Positions 42,201-49,411 of a stretch of 64,000 bases of DNA are shown in pieces. Made by a program: the position numbers and the translations under genes. The stretch is taken from NCBI RefSeq assembly GCF_012971725.1, contig NZ_CP048833.1, forward strand, positions 2,914,001 to 2,978,000. The letters are read 5' to 3'. Each line of letters opens with the position of its first letter. Positions within the stretch are counted from its first letter, which is position 1. Under the pieces are notes generated by a model that worked only from the letters and a program-made list of their open reading frames with translations, had not been told where the DNA came from and did no database searches. The DNA is from Pseudomonas multiresinivorans (lineage in GTDB: Bacteria; Pseudomonadota; Gammaproteobacteria; Pseudomonadales; Pseudomonadaceae).

Positions 42201-43413
42201 CGGCGCGGTGTACAGCGTCGACCGCGATGCGCCGACCATTACCGCGGTCAGCGTGCCGCCGGGCGGGCTGCGCAACGTCGGCAACACCCTCGAATTCGTG
42301 GTGCAGACCAGCGAGGCCGTGGTGGTGGACGGCTCGCCGAAGCTGGCCATCGACATGGGCGGGCGCACTGTCTATGCGGACTACGTCAGCGGCTCGGGCA
42401 GCAACAGCCTGGTGTTCCGCTACACCGTCCAGGCCGGCGACAACGATGGCGACGGCATCCAAGTCACTGGGCTTTCCGCGAATGGCGGTTCCCTGCGCGA
42501 TGCTACCGGCAATGCGCTGAACCCGTCCCTGAACGGCGTCGGCGACAGCCACGGCGTGCTGGTGGACACCCGCGCGCCCACGGCGACCGGGGTCGTGCGC
42601 CTGGACCCGTCACCCACCGGCGCGAGCACGGTGAATTTCCTGGTGACCTTCGACGAGGACGTCAGCGGTGTCGACGCCGGCGATTTCTCCCTGGTGACCA
42701 GCAATTCCGCCAGCGGCAGTATCGTCTCGATCGTGCAACTGGACGCACGAACCTACCGCGTGACCGTCGGCAGCGTGAGCGGGCAGGGCAGCCTGGGCCT
42801 GACGGTCAACGCCGGCGGCATCAATGATGCCGCCGGCAATGCCCTGGGCAGTTCCCTGCGCGGCGACAGTTACGTGATCGGCTCGCTGTCCGATGGCGAT
42901 CCGGAGTTCCGCATCACCACGCCGCCCGTACCGGCTACGCCGTCGCCGACACCGTTGCAGCCCAACGTGCCGGTGCTGGTCACGCCGCAAGGCACTTCGC
43001 CGGTGTTGCCGCCCTCGCTGTTCCAGAGCGAAGGTGCCGGTGGCCTGCCGCCGCTGGGCAATATCTTCGTGCAGAACGGTGCGCCGTCGCAGAGCTTCAT
43101 CGCCCAGGCCTTTGGCAGTTCGTCGTTCGGCGATGGCGGTGGCAAGGGCTTCCTGGGCTTCGGCGGCGGCGATGCGGGGGTATTCGGCAGCAGCACGCTG
43201 GCGGGCATCTTCGATCGCAACGGCAGCGACGAGAACACGCCGCTCAAGGCCTTCGACCGCCGCAGCGGGGATATCGACCAGGGTATCCGCGGCGTCTTTG
43301 GCGCGCCGAGCCTGGCGCAGCAGCTGGAGCAGATCCACGAATCCGAACAACAACCAGTGCGTGAGCTGGCCTGGGCGCTGGGGCAGGTTGCCCAGGGCCG
43401 CGACGCATCCTGA
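36289..43413 (+). CDS. Giant LEPR-XLL / DUF4347 / cadherin-like / Ig-like surface protein
   Basis: 2,374 residues. There is no Sec signal; instead LEPRMLFDG at 24-32, the LEPR-XLL element of giant exported proteins. Residues 85-246 are DUF4347 (VDAVHILSHGD-like strand as AVHILSHGDVG, then LLYGCQVGADGAG). Residues 250-400 form a beta-sandwich-like region. From about 400 to 1513 come seven to eight cadherin-like repeats with boundary NDAP motifs, then Bap-type Ig-like repeats to about 2200. The tail (2201-2374) is Gly/Pro/Ser-rich and ends QVAQGRDAS. No RTX nonapeptides are visible. The ATG at 36289 has GTGGAGG. Likely a biofilm or contact adhesin exported by the adjacent machinery. Confidence 0.9.
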   Translation: MWWNKAKRAVPVKAPVKPALAMALEPRMLFDGAVAATMAEAADAKPTADTAAKDAQAHPAQDNSAHDASKDTLSTVPAGTSDHRQEVVFVDASVKGYQQLVAGLKPGTEVVVLDANKDGLQQIADYLQGRSGIDAVHILSHGDVGKVQLGNTWLDGSSIALRSDLLTSIGQALDKNGDILLYGCQVGADGAGRSFVDQLADATGADVAASNDMTGATALGGNWVLEVSHGAVEAAALDVGDFRGLLVSFNDDFSTNTGQTASFTRVLGGVSYTYTFTSAGDGGDTAWENLYGEGNSASINLLSASPNTGTTEVFTIVRTDGADFTFTSIYLNNGAGETVTVAGYRDGVLVGTAQTVLMGQQRTLSFGGIRVDEVRISGSDFFNTNIDSFAGDPVPPSTAPTVTATASNPSFTENGAAVDLFSGVVAASNDAGETFTGMTLRVTNVSNGASEFLNIGGVDIALSNGSSGTIAGIGSYSVSLSGGTALITLSSLSRDNTQMAQLIDGITYRNSSDNPGSATRAVTVVTVTDSGPNNNSASPNLTSSVAVSPVNDAPTLNPANNSVGYTEGGSAAVLVGSLVLADADSTTFQGATVIISDFRSGDVLSVSVSGGFSATYNGTTGVMQISGSGSLASLQAVLRSVSYSSSSDDPTFGGTDITRQVNFTVTDAEGGTSNLATAQVTVTAVNDAPTLSGGPYAWAGTSEDATSSAVSVSSLLSGVSYADGDGPNSGIAIIASTGSGDWQYSTDGVTWTQVGSVSGTSALMLSATTQLRYVPNGQNGETAALSFRAWDGSVGIASTNGVRSTSDTSTNGGSTAFSSGTAQAMLIVSSENDAPVLTPTAPTLTGLTDSDIDNVGQAVSSFLGSVSDVDNGALTGIAITGLNAGNGTWQYSVNGGASWQNVGVVSLNSALLLRSIDRVRFVPDGINGTSASITYRAWDQTDITAGLQGTKANATGAGGGSPYSIGSDTASITVTAINDAPLITASGGSAAFVEGADVASTPVVIDSGLTVTDADSPLLQGARVQIAGNFQMGEDALGFTSNPATMGDIVGVYDSTTGTMILSSAAGATAAQWQAALRSVTYRNSSDTPNTSTRSVSFSVHDGQLESAVATRTVTVTAANDAPQLSLPGVINLLEDSSHSITGITISDVDAGLGSVRVTFTLPAGSGTLSVAVSGTIAVGTAQNSVILTGRVDDINAYLAGNNLTYTPQMNYYGNVTLEVSVTDLGNSGGPAQTSSGSLTLQIEGVNDTPSTPVVPSSPVSGSEDVPLVLTGISFADVDAGSGLVQATFSVPAGNGTFSALAAAGVTLTGSGTNSLVLSGTLADINAFVASGSLSYLSAANASGTVSVTVSLDDRGNTGTGGNKIATTTFNLAISPVNDAPVNSVPGSQTVLQDRPLVFSTGLGNRIAISDVDVGASDAIQVTLTANNGTVSLAGLGGLTFLAGSGTGDGTMTFVGSLADVNAALEGLIFQPNPGYHGSASLQIVSSDQGASGTGGVQSDTDFILITVDQPNPRIVSVSAGNPDGTYKAGDLILVHVQFDRSVYVNLSGGLPSLLLETGALDRNAIYVSGSGSNILTFQYLVHVGDISPDLDFQSTSALQLNGAVLANAQNDQAILTLPTKGGADSLAGRSDIVIDGVPPTIISVSVPPDGSYVAGQNLDFTVNFNENVVVDTSGGTPRIAVTLDTGGTVFAQYLSGSGSSALVFRLVVGNGQLDTNGISLGSSIQANGGTLRDSAGNHINTGLNSVASTSGVLVDAVVPTVGSVSVPVGVPYNAGDTLTFVVNTSEAVLVNGAPKLVLDIGGRTVFADFVAGSGSSTLVFQYTVQAGDNDADGISVSGLSANGATLRDAAGNGMSLTLNNVGSTSAVIVDTVTPTPSAIVTLDPSPTNAGSVRYTVTFSENVSGVDLGDFALVGTGTAAGSLSGLQQIDGRTYQITVSGVLGTGTLGLNLNGSATGIVDAAGNPLSGGLVGAVYSVDRDAPTITAVSVPPGGLRNVGNTLEFVVQTSEAVVVDGSPKLAIDMGGRTVYADYVSGSGSNSLVFRYTVQAGDNDGDGIQVTGLSANGGSLRDATGNALNPSLNGVGDSHGVLVDTRAPTATGVVRLDPSPTGASTVNFLVTFDEDVSGVDAGDFSLVTSNSASGSIVSIVQLDARTYRVTVGSVSGQGSLGLTVNAGGINDAAGNALGSSLRGDSYVIGSLSDGDPEFRITTPPVPATPSPTPLQPNVPVLVTPQGTSPVLPPSLFQSEGAGGLPPLGNIFVQNGAPSQSFIAQAFGSSSFGDGGGKGFLGFGGGDAGVFGSSTLAGIFDRNGSDENTPLKAFDRRSGDIDQGIRGVFGAPSLAQQLEQIHESEQQPVRELAWALGQVAQGRDAS
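41566..42231 (+). repeat. Adhesin A-B Ig-like repeat unit, copy 1
   Basis: 666-bp (222-residue) unit made of an A domain (VPYNAGDTLTFVVNTSEAVL, then TVQAGDNDADGI) and a B domain (IVTLDPSPTNAGSVRYTVTF). Repeated at once downstream with the same period, and similar at both DNA and protein level. Confidence 0.85.
42232..42890 (+). repeat. Adhesin A-B Ig-like repeat unit, copy 2
   Basis: Second A (LRNVGNTLEFVVQTSEAVVV, then TVQAGDNDGDGI) and B (VVRLDPSPTGASTVNFLVTF) pair. Two older A-type units lie upstream at about 40830 and 41200, without B partners. Confidence 0.82.
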
Positions 43414-43475
43414 TCAGCACATCTAAAAGCAGAACAAGCACAGGAACGAAGCCGTAACGAGGGGGACGGCCAGGG

Positions 43476-44963
43476 ATGAAAAAACACACAACTTTGCTAG
43501 GGATCAGCTTGTTGGCGCTTGCCGTGTCGGGCTGCGCCGTTACTACGCAACCCATCGACCGCAGCGTAAGCGAGCAACGTGCCCGCGACGACCTGCGGGC
43601 TATGTTCAAGGATCAGGAGCCGCTCAGTGGCTCGCTGACCCTGCACGAGGCCATGGCCCGCGCGGTGAAGTACAACCTCGAGTCGCGCCTGAAGGTGATG
43701 GAAGAGGCGCTGTCGCGCCGACAGCTCGACCTCGCTACCTTCGACATGCTGCCGCGCATGGCGCTCGAAGCGGGTTACGCGGGACGCAACAACCAGAGCG
43801 CCTCCAGTAGCCAGAGCGTGCTGACCAACACCCAGTCGCTGGAACCTTCCACCTCGCAGGACCGTGACCGCGATGTCGCCGACCTCACCATGGTGTGGAA
43901 CGTGCTGGACTTCGGCGTCAGCTACGTCAGCGCCAAGCAGCAGGCCGACCAGCGCCTGATCGTCCAGGAGCGCCGGCGCAAGGTGGTGCAGACCATCATC
44001 CAGGATGTGCGCTCGGCCTATTGGCGCGCCGTCGCCGCGCAACGCCTGCTGGATCGCATCGACGCGCTGATGGCGCGGGTCGACAGTGCGCGCAAGGACA
44101 GCCAGCAGATGAGCCAGCAGCGCATTGGCGATCCGGTTCAGGCACTGGGCTACCAGCGTGCCCTGATCGAGGCCAGCCGCCAGCTGGAAGAGCAGCGCCG
44201 CGCGCTGTCCCTGGCCAAGACCGAACTGGCGACGCTGATCAACCTGCCGCTGGGCACCGACCTGACCCTGGCAGCGCCGGAAGGCTACGATGTGCCGGAG
44301 TTGAAAGTGGGCATCGAGCAACTGGAGCAGCAGGCCCTGGCGAGCCGCCCGGAACTGCGCGAGCAGGACTACCAGGCGCGTATCAGTGCCGCGGAAACCC
44401 GCAAGGCCATGCTGCGCCTGCTGCCGGGCCTGGAATTCTCCGCCGGTGGGCACTACGACTCCAACAGCTTCCTGGTCAACAACCGCTGGGCCGACTACGG
44501 CGTGAAGGTCACCTGGAACCTGTTCAACGTCCTGTCCGCCCCGGCAGCCATCGATGTCGCCAAGGCCGGCGAAGACGTCAACGTGGCGCGTCGCCAGGCC
44601 ATGTCGATGGCCGTTCTGGCACAGCTCTACGTGGCCAACGCCAACTACAACGAGGCGCGCCGGCAGTTCGTCACCACCCAGGAACTGGCCAGCCTGGATA
44701 ACCAGATCGTCGGCCAGTTGCGCAACCGCCACCAGGCGCAGGGCATCGGTGAACTGGACCTGATCCAGGGCGAGCTCAACGCCCTGCAGGCTGACCTGCG
44801 TCGTGACCTGGCCTATGCCGAGCTGCGCAACAGCTACGGCCAGGTGTTCGCCTCGGCCGGCGTCGACCCGCTGCCCAGCAATGCTCCGGACACGAAGCTG
44901 AGCACGCTGGCCAATGGTCTGGCCGAGAAGGAACACCAGCTCGATAGCGGCAACGTGCAGTAA
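43476..44963 (+). CDS. TolC-family outer-membrane efflux/secretion lipoprotein
   Basis: 495 residues. Signal peptide with lipobox LAVSGC, lipidated Cys20. The two-fold repeat of outer-membrane efflux proteins is visible: SLTLHEAMARAVKYNLESRL near 58-77 and long coiled-coil helices (LLDRIDALMARVDSARKDSQ). TolC proper is not a lipoprotein, so this is closer to the NodT/CusC lipoprotein branch. It lies 62 bp after the adhesin and would be its outer-membrane exit. A strong hairpin follows the stop. Confidence 0.9.
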   Translation: MKKHTTLLGISLLALAVSGCAVTTQPIDRSVSEQRARDDLRAMFKDQEPLSGSLTLHEAMARAVKYNLESRLKVMEEALSRRQLDLATFDMLPRMALEAGYAGRNNQSASSSQSVLTNTQSLEPSTSQDRDRDVADLTMVWNVLDFGVSYVSAKQQADQRLIVQERRRKVVQTIIQDVRSAYWRAVAAQRLLDRIDALMARVDSARKDSQQMSQQRIGDPVQALGYQRALIEASRQLEEQRRALSLAKTELATLINLPLGTDLTLAAPEGYDVPELKVGIEQLEQQALASRPELREQDYQARISAAETRKAMLRLLPGLEFSAGGHYDSNSFLVNNRWADYGVKVTWNLFNVLSAPAAIDVAKAGEDVNVARRQAMSMAVLAQLYVANANYNEARRQFVTTQELASLDNQIVGQLRNRHQAQGIGELDLIQGELNALQADLRRDLAYAELRNSYGQVFASAGVDPLPSNAPDTKLSTLANGLAEKEHQLDSGNVQ

Positions 44964-44975
44964 GACGCGGGTGAG

Positions 44976-45009
44976 GCACTGGTGCGCCAGGTGAATGGCG
45001 CACCAGTGC
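44976..45009 (+). terminator. Strong hairpin after the TolC-like gene
   Basis: Perfect 13-bp stem GCACTGGTGCGCC / GGCGCACCAGTGC with an 8-base loop, 12 bp after the stop. No T tract follows, so it is either a U-less terminator or a 3'-end mRNA stabiliser. It also faces the convergent EamA gene. Confidence 0.6.
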
Positions 45010-45051
45010 ACGAAGCCACGGTGTCAGCGCGCAGGTCGGCAGCGGATACGC

Positions 45052-46026
45052 TCAACCTGCTGCCTTGCAATCCTCGGCCTGCGCTTTCGGCGCAGGTTGA
45101 GGCGCAGCCGCCTTGGCACCGGACAACCGCGACACCCCGAACAACACCAGTGCCAGGCCGGCCAGTTGGTAGATCGAAATCGCCTCGCCCAGCAGGGCCC
45201 AGGAGGCGAACACGGTGAGTACCGGCCCCAGGTTGCCGAATGCCGCCGCGTGGGTGGCGCCCATGCGCTGGATGGCCAGCGCCATCCAGTAGATCGGCAG
45301 CACGGTGGAGATCAGTGCCATCAGGGCGCCGTAGAGCCACACCGAGCCGGGCAGGGTTACCAGCTGCTGCGCGTCGCCGGTCACCGCGTAGTGCCCCAGC
45401 ACCATTACCGACGAGGCGATGCCGGCCAGCGCGGCCAGGCGCATCGAGCCGACACGCTGGATCACCGCGGCGGTGCCGATGTAGTACACCGCGTAGGTCA
45501 CGGCGCTGGCGAAGACCCAGATGGCGCCCAGCAGAATCTGCCCGCCGCTGCCTTCCACCTTGATGTCGTGCACCAGTGCAATGCCCAGGCCGAGGTAGCA
45601 CATGGCCATGGCTACAAGGGTGCGCGAGCCTGGGCGTTCGCGGGTCATGGCCATCTGCAGCAGCAGGACCAGCGTCGGGTAGGTGAACAGGATCAGCCGC
45701 TCCAGGCCCGCGCTGATGTATTCCAGGCCGTAGAAGTCGAACAGACTCGACAGGTAATAGCCGACCAGCCCGAGCAGCAGAATGCGTACGCCGTCAGCCA
45801 GCGAGAGCCGTGCCTGTTGCGGCCCCCGGCTGAACCACAGCAGCCAGAGGAACAGCGGCAGCGCCAGCCCCATGCGGATGGCCAGCACCGTGATCGCATC
45901 CACGGGCGCGGCCGCATAGGAGAGCTTGACGAAAACCGCCTTGAGGCTGAAGCCGGTGGCGGACAGCACGGCGAAGAACACGCCGTTGTGCAGGCTGCGC
46001 TGATACAGGGAAGTCAGATTGTTCAT
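45052..46026 (-). CDS. EamA/DMT-family transporter
   Basis: 324 residues with ten TM segments in two EamA halves (first GVFFAVLSATGFSLKAVFVK, second from about residue 165). The C-terminal 30 residues are a charged Ala/Pro-rich cytoplasmic tail. Inner-membrane metabolite exporter or importer of unknown substrate. Divergent from the LysR gene at 46132 with an inverted repeat between them. Confidence 0.9.
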   Translation of the reverse strand: MNNLTSLYQRSLHNGVFFAVLSATGFSLKAVFVKLSYAAAPVDAITVLAIRMGLALPLFLWLLWFSRGPQQARLSLADGVRILLLGLVGYYLSSLFDFYGLEYISAGLERLILFTYPTLVLLLQMAMTRERPGSRTLVAMAMCYLGLGIALVHDIKVEGSGGQILLGAIWVFASAVTYAVYYIGTAAVIQRVGSMRLAALAGIASSVMVLGHYAVTGDAQQLVTLPGSVWLYGALMALISTVLPIYWMALAIQRMGATHAAAFGNLGPVLTVFASWALLGEAISIYQLAGLALVLFGVSRLSGAKAAAPQPAPKAQAEDCKAAG

Positions 46027-46059
46027 GTCGGCGGGAACGCAGGGCAGGAGAAAGGCATT

Positions 46060-46089
46060 ATTCTAGGGAGAAGGCTGCGCCGCTAGAAT
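46060..46089. promoter_or_regulatory. Inverted repeat between EamA and LysR genes
   Basis: ATTCTAG (46060-46066) and CTAGAAT (46083-46089), a 7-bp perfect inverted repeat with a 16-bp centre, in the 105-bp divergent gap. A plausible LysR site overlapping both promoters. Confidence 0.45.
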
Positions 46090-46131
46090 CCTGGATTGGC
46101 GAAGATTGCTTTCACCTGTGGAGAACGCGAA

Positions 46132-47031
46132 GTGCATTTTGATCTTGCCGATCTGCGCCTGATCGCCGCCATCGCCAGCACCGGCAGCCTGAGCAAGGCA
46201 GCGGCCTCGGTGCCCGTGGCGGTCTCGGCGGCGAGCAACCGCCTGCGCCAGTTCGAAGAGCGCTGCGGGCTTTGCCTGTTCGCCCGGCACAGCGATGGCA
46301 TGACGCTGACGCCGACCGGCCGCCTGGTGCTTGAGGCCAGCCAGCGCGTGCTGAAGGAGGCACGGCAGCTCAAGGACACCCTGCAGGAGCTGGGCGGTGA
46401 ACGGCGCATCACCTTGCGCCTGGCGGCATCCACCGTCGCCAACAGCACCTTCCTGCCCACTGCGCTGGGGCCGTTCCTGGCGGATTATCCGGAAGTGGAC
46501 CTGCAACTGATCGAGCAGAACAGCAAGGATGTGTTGCTCGCGGTGCGGGACGGCTCGATCGACATCGGCGTGTATGACGGCAACCTGCCCACCGCGGGCC
46601 TGCTGTCGCTACCGTTCCGCAATGACAAGCTGGTGCTGCTGGTGCCGCGGGATCACCCGCTGGCCAGCCAGCACCTGCCCAGTCTGCGCGACGCGTTGAG
46701 CTTTCCCTTTGTCTGCCTGCCGGCCGAGCGCGCCATGCAACGCTTCGTCGAGGCGATGGCGGTACGCAATGCGCTGCCGCTCAAGGTGCGCGTGCGCGCG
46801 CCGAGCTTCGATGCCATCGCCCAGCTGGTCGCCCAGCGAGTGGGCGTGGCCATGTTGCCGGAGGCTGCCGCGACGCGGCTGGCGCAGGAATTGCCGACGA
46901 CGCTGGTGGCCCTCGCGGACCCCTGGGCCACCCGTGAGCTGCGCCTTTGCGTTGCCGACTGGGATGCCCTGTCGTCCCACGCCCGGCAATTGGTGACCTA
47001 CCTGATGAACGAAGGGGCAGCGCCGTCCTAG
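46132..47031 (+). CDS. LysR-family transcriptional regulator
   Basis: 299 residues from GTG 46132 (MHFDLADLRLIAAIASTGSL) with GGAG upstream; a TTG at 46096 would add 12 residues outside the family pattern. HTH is SLSKAAASVPVAVSAASNRL. Effector domain from residue 90 with AVRDGSIDIGVYDG. Probably controls the divergent EamA transporter. Confidence 0.9.
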   Translation: MHFDLADLRLIAAIASTGSLSKAAASVPVAVSAASNRLRQFEERCGLCLFARHSDGMTLTPTGRLVLEASQRVLKEARQLKDTLQELGGERRITLRLAASTVANSTFLPTALGPFLADYPEVDLQLIEQNSKDVLLAVRDGSIDIGVYDGNLPTAGLLSLPFRNDKLVLLVPRDHPLASQHLPSLRDALSFPFVCLPAERAMQRFVEAMAVRNALPLKVRVRAPSFDAIAQLVAQRVGVAMLPEAAATRLAQELPTTLVALADPWATRELRLCVADWDALSSHARQLVTYLMNEGAAPS

Positions 47032-47240
47032 GTCGAGGCTGCGCCGCCCCGGCGGAAATGGCGGCAGCGGGGGCGTGCTGGTGGCGCCGACCCCTTGCGA
47101 CGTTGCATGGGCACATTGCCGGGGCGCCAATGGCCGTGGCCAGGCCCCTGGCGTATAGTCGCGCCCCCAGCGAAACCGCCAGGGCCGGCCAGGCCGGCTT
47201 CCGGCGACGCAACCATCGAGGCGCGAGGAGCACGCCAGCA

Positions 47241-48167
47241 ATGAAAACAGAACAGGGCATCCTGCGGCTTTCCATCATCGTGACCGTGCTGTTGGCCGGT
47301 TTCGGTATTGTCGTCGGCCTGCTTTCGGGATCCTTCTCCATCGTCTTCGATGGTGTCTACTCGCTGGCCGACGCCAGCATGAGCGGCCTGGCGCTGATGG
47401 TGGCGACACTGATCCGCCGCCACACCACCGAGGGCGACGCCAGCCGGCGTCTGGCCGAACGCTTCAACATGGGCTTCTGGCACCTGGAGCCGATGGTGCT
47501 GGCACTCAACGGCACGCTGCTCTGCGGCGTGACGCTGTATGCGCTGATCAACGCCATCGGCCGGCTGCTCAGCGGCGGCCATGCGCTGGAGTTCGGCTTC
47601 GCCATTCTTTATGCGGCGGTCGCCACCCTGGTCTGCTTCGCCCTGGCGGCGGTGCAGTTCCGCGCCAACCGGCGCATCGGCTCGGACTTCGTCGCCCTCG
47701 ATGCCAAGTCCTGGGTGATGTCCGGCAGCATTTCCCTGGCCTTGCTGATCGCCTTCCTGGTCGGCGACCTGGCGACCGTGAGCGGCTACGCGCAGATCGG
47801 CCCGTATGTCGACCCGGCGGTGCTGGCGCTGATCTGCCTGGTGATCCTGCCGATTCCGTTCCTGACCATTCGCCAGGCGCTCAAGGACATCCTGCTGGTC
47901 ACCCCGCCGGAGCTGAAGCAGCACGTCGACGAGGTCGCCGCGCAGATCGTCGCGCAGCACGGCTTCCTGGCGTACCAGGCCTATGTCGCCAAGGTCGGGC
48001 GGGCACAGCAGATCGAGCTGTACTTCATCGTCCCGCCGGGCTGGCCGGCGCAGACCCTGGACGAGTGGGACCGACTGCGTGACGAGATCGGCGAGGCCAT
48101 TGGCGGCGAGGGCCCGAACCGCTGGCTGACCATTGCCTTTACCACCGATCCGCTCTGGACCCGCTGA
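47241..48167 (+). CDS. Cation diffusion facilitator family transporter
   Basis: 308 residues, six TM segments and a C-terminal cytoplasmic domain (VTPPELKQHVDEVAAQIVAQ). TM2 has SFSIVFDGVYSLADASMSG, the CDF metal site with two Asp about four residues apart (FDGVYSLAD), and TM5 VALDAKSWVMSGSISL has Asp near the usual HxxxD position but no matching His. RBS GAGGAG. Moves a divalent cation out of the cytoplasm; metal not assignable. Confidence 0.88.
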   Translation: MKTEQGILRLSIIVTVLLAGFGIVVGLLSGSFSIVFDGVYSLADASMSGLALMVATLIRRHTTEGDASRRLAERFNMGFWHLEPMVLALNGTLLCGVTLYALINAIGRLLSGGHALEFGFAILYAAVATLVCFALAAVQFRANRRIGSDFVALDAKSWVMSGSISLALLIAFLVGDLATVSGYAQIGPYVDPAVLALICLVILPIPFLTIRQALKDILLVTPPELKQHVDEVAAQIVAQHGFLAYQAYVAKVGRAQQIELYFIVPPGWPAQTLDEWDRLRDEIGEAIGGEGPNRWLTIAFTTDPLWTR

Positions 48168-48174
48168 GCCTGAC

Positions 48175-48205
48175 CGGGCTGGCGAGCGCGCCAGCCCGTT
48201 GGTTT
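48175..48205 (+). terminator. Rho-independent terminator after CDF gene
   Basis: Stem CGGGCTGGCG / CGCCAGCCCG around AGCG, followed by TTGGTTT. Lies between the CDF gene and the convergent coiled-coil gene. Confidence 0.75.
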
Positions 48206-48212
48206 GCCGGCC

Positions 48213-48689
48213 TCAGGCCGTGGTATTCACCGACGTGCCGCTGGTGCCGCTGCCGGACTCGGTCAGCGCTTGCGAATAGGCGGCGGTAGCCGCTGCCACG
48301 GCCGCCGAGGCGGACGACACACGCGCTTGTGCAGCCTGGGCGGCGATCTGCTGGGCCTGTTTTTCTTCCTCGGTCTGGCCGCCGCCCTGGCTGGCCTTGG
48401 CAAGCTCCTGCTCGGCTTCTTCCAGTTCCTTCTGCGCCTGCTCCATGGCCTGCTTGAGTTTTTCCAGGGTGGTGTCGGAGCTGCTGTCCGAGCCGCCGCT
48501 TGCCGCGGCGCCACCGGCACCTGCCGCTCCGCCCGCGCCTTGTGCAGAACCACTCGCCCTGGTCTGGCGGGTACTGGTGGCATCGGTGGTGGTGCTGCCT
48601 TCGCCGCTCGCCGCTGAGGTCGAGGTGGAAGCAGTCGAGGCAGTGGAATAGCGAACGTTGGTGGCGCTGACGGCGCTGATGGTGGTCAT
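48213..48689 (-). CDS. Low-complexity Ser/Thr/Ala-rich protein with coiled coil
   Basis: 158 residues. The N-terminal 70 residues are Ser/Thr/Ala/Gly-rich (TASTASTSTSAASGEGS), followed by a heptad-patterned helix (LEKLKQAMEQAQKELEEAE) and an Ala/Gln/Ser-rich end. No signal peptide. The coding frame is supported by the regular heptads and its operon-like place, though composition makes homology assessment hard. Function unknown; similar proteins are seen as small secreted or flagellum/T3S-linked helices elsewhere, but I would not assign one. Confidence 0.62.
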   Translation of the reverse strand: MTTISAVSATNVRYSTASTASTSTSAASGEGSTTTDATSTRQTRASGSAQGAGGAAGAGGAAASGGSDSSSDTTLEKLKQAMEQAQKELEEAEQELAKASQGGGQTEEEKQAQQIAAQAAQARVSSASAAVAAATAAYSQALTESGSGTSGTSVNTTA

Positions 48690-48801
48690 GGCGAGGCTTC
48701 CGCTGAGGATGGTTATCCGACAGTGGCGGCCGCCGCGCAGCGAAATTTAGCGTGGTTTGTTATCGACTTGGTATCAGGCCTGGTACGACCTTGCGGCGGT
48801 G

Positions 48802-49320
48802 TCAGTGCTGTTCCACCAGTCGAGGCGTCTGCGAGCCTTCCAGGGACAGGTGGATCACGCCGGCGCGGCTGGGGAAGTTCGGCGAATCGTCGTCGGTGTT
48901 TTCCATTACCGGGATATCGATCAGCGTGCGCTGGCCCGTGGGGTCGCTGACCAGCCTGGCATTGAGTGCCTCGATCGAGCGCCAGCCACCGCCGCCGACC
49001 TGCATGGCATCCAGCAGGCTGTAATGCTCCTGGCCTTCCTCGTTCGGGGTGGAGGTGAAGACCGCGAGGTACTGGTTGTAGTTGTTACCCATGTCGAAGC
49101 CTTCGACGGTGAAGACCGCCAGGGTCAGCTCGCTGCCGTTGCCGGCCTTCAGGGTCTGCACCCGGGTGGCCTCGGGGTAGCCAGTGGCGAAGCTGTCCTT
49201 GTACAGCTCGACCAGGCGGCCGACCTGTTCTTCCAGGGGCTTCGGGACGGGCGCTTGCTCGGCGGCGTGGGAGACGGCGCAGGCCAGCAACAGGCTGGCG
49301 GGCAACAGGTGCAATTTCAT
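48802..49320 (-). CDS. Exported hypothetical protein
   Basis: 172 residues with a Sec signal peptide (MKLHLLPASLLLACAVSHAA, cleavage near 20). Mature part predicted alpha/beta with FTVEGFDMGNNYNQYLAVFT and GGGGWRSIEALNARLV. No Cys in the mature part and no lipobox. Family not recognised. First member downstream in a minus-strand row with three other small exported proteins, which suggests a shared envelope role. Confidence 0.75.
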   Translation of the reverse strand: MKLHLLPASLLLACAVSHAAEQAPVPKPLEEQVGRLVELYKDSFATGYPEATRVQTLKAGNGSELTLAVFTVEGFDMGNNYNQYLAVFTSTPNEEGQEHYSLLDAMQVGGGGWRSIEALNARLVSDPTGQRTLIDIPVMENTDDDSPNFPSRAGVIHLSLEGSQTPRLVEQH

Positions 49321-49411
49321 TGCAGAAACATCCGTGTGACGGTTGGAGCGCGGCCGGCCGGCATCGAGGATGCCGACCTTCGCAGGAGCACAGGAGGAGG
49401 GTGACAGTCGC

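Noticed and set aside
41140..42552. Long minus-strand frame opposite the adhesin repeats
   Set aside because: Mirror of the repetitive Ig region, rich in Ala/Asp/His and with no RBS or domain.
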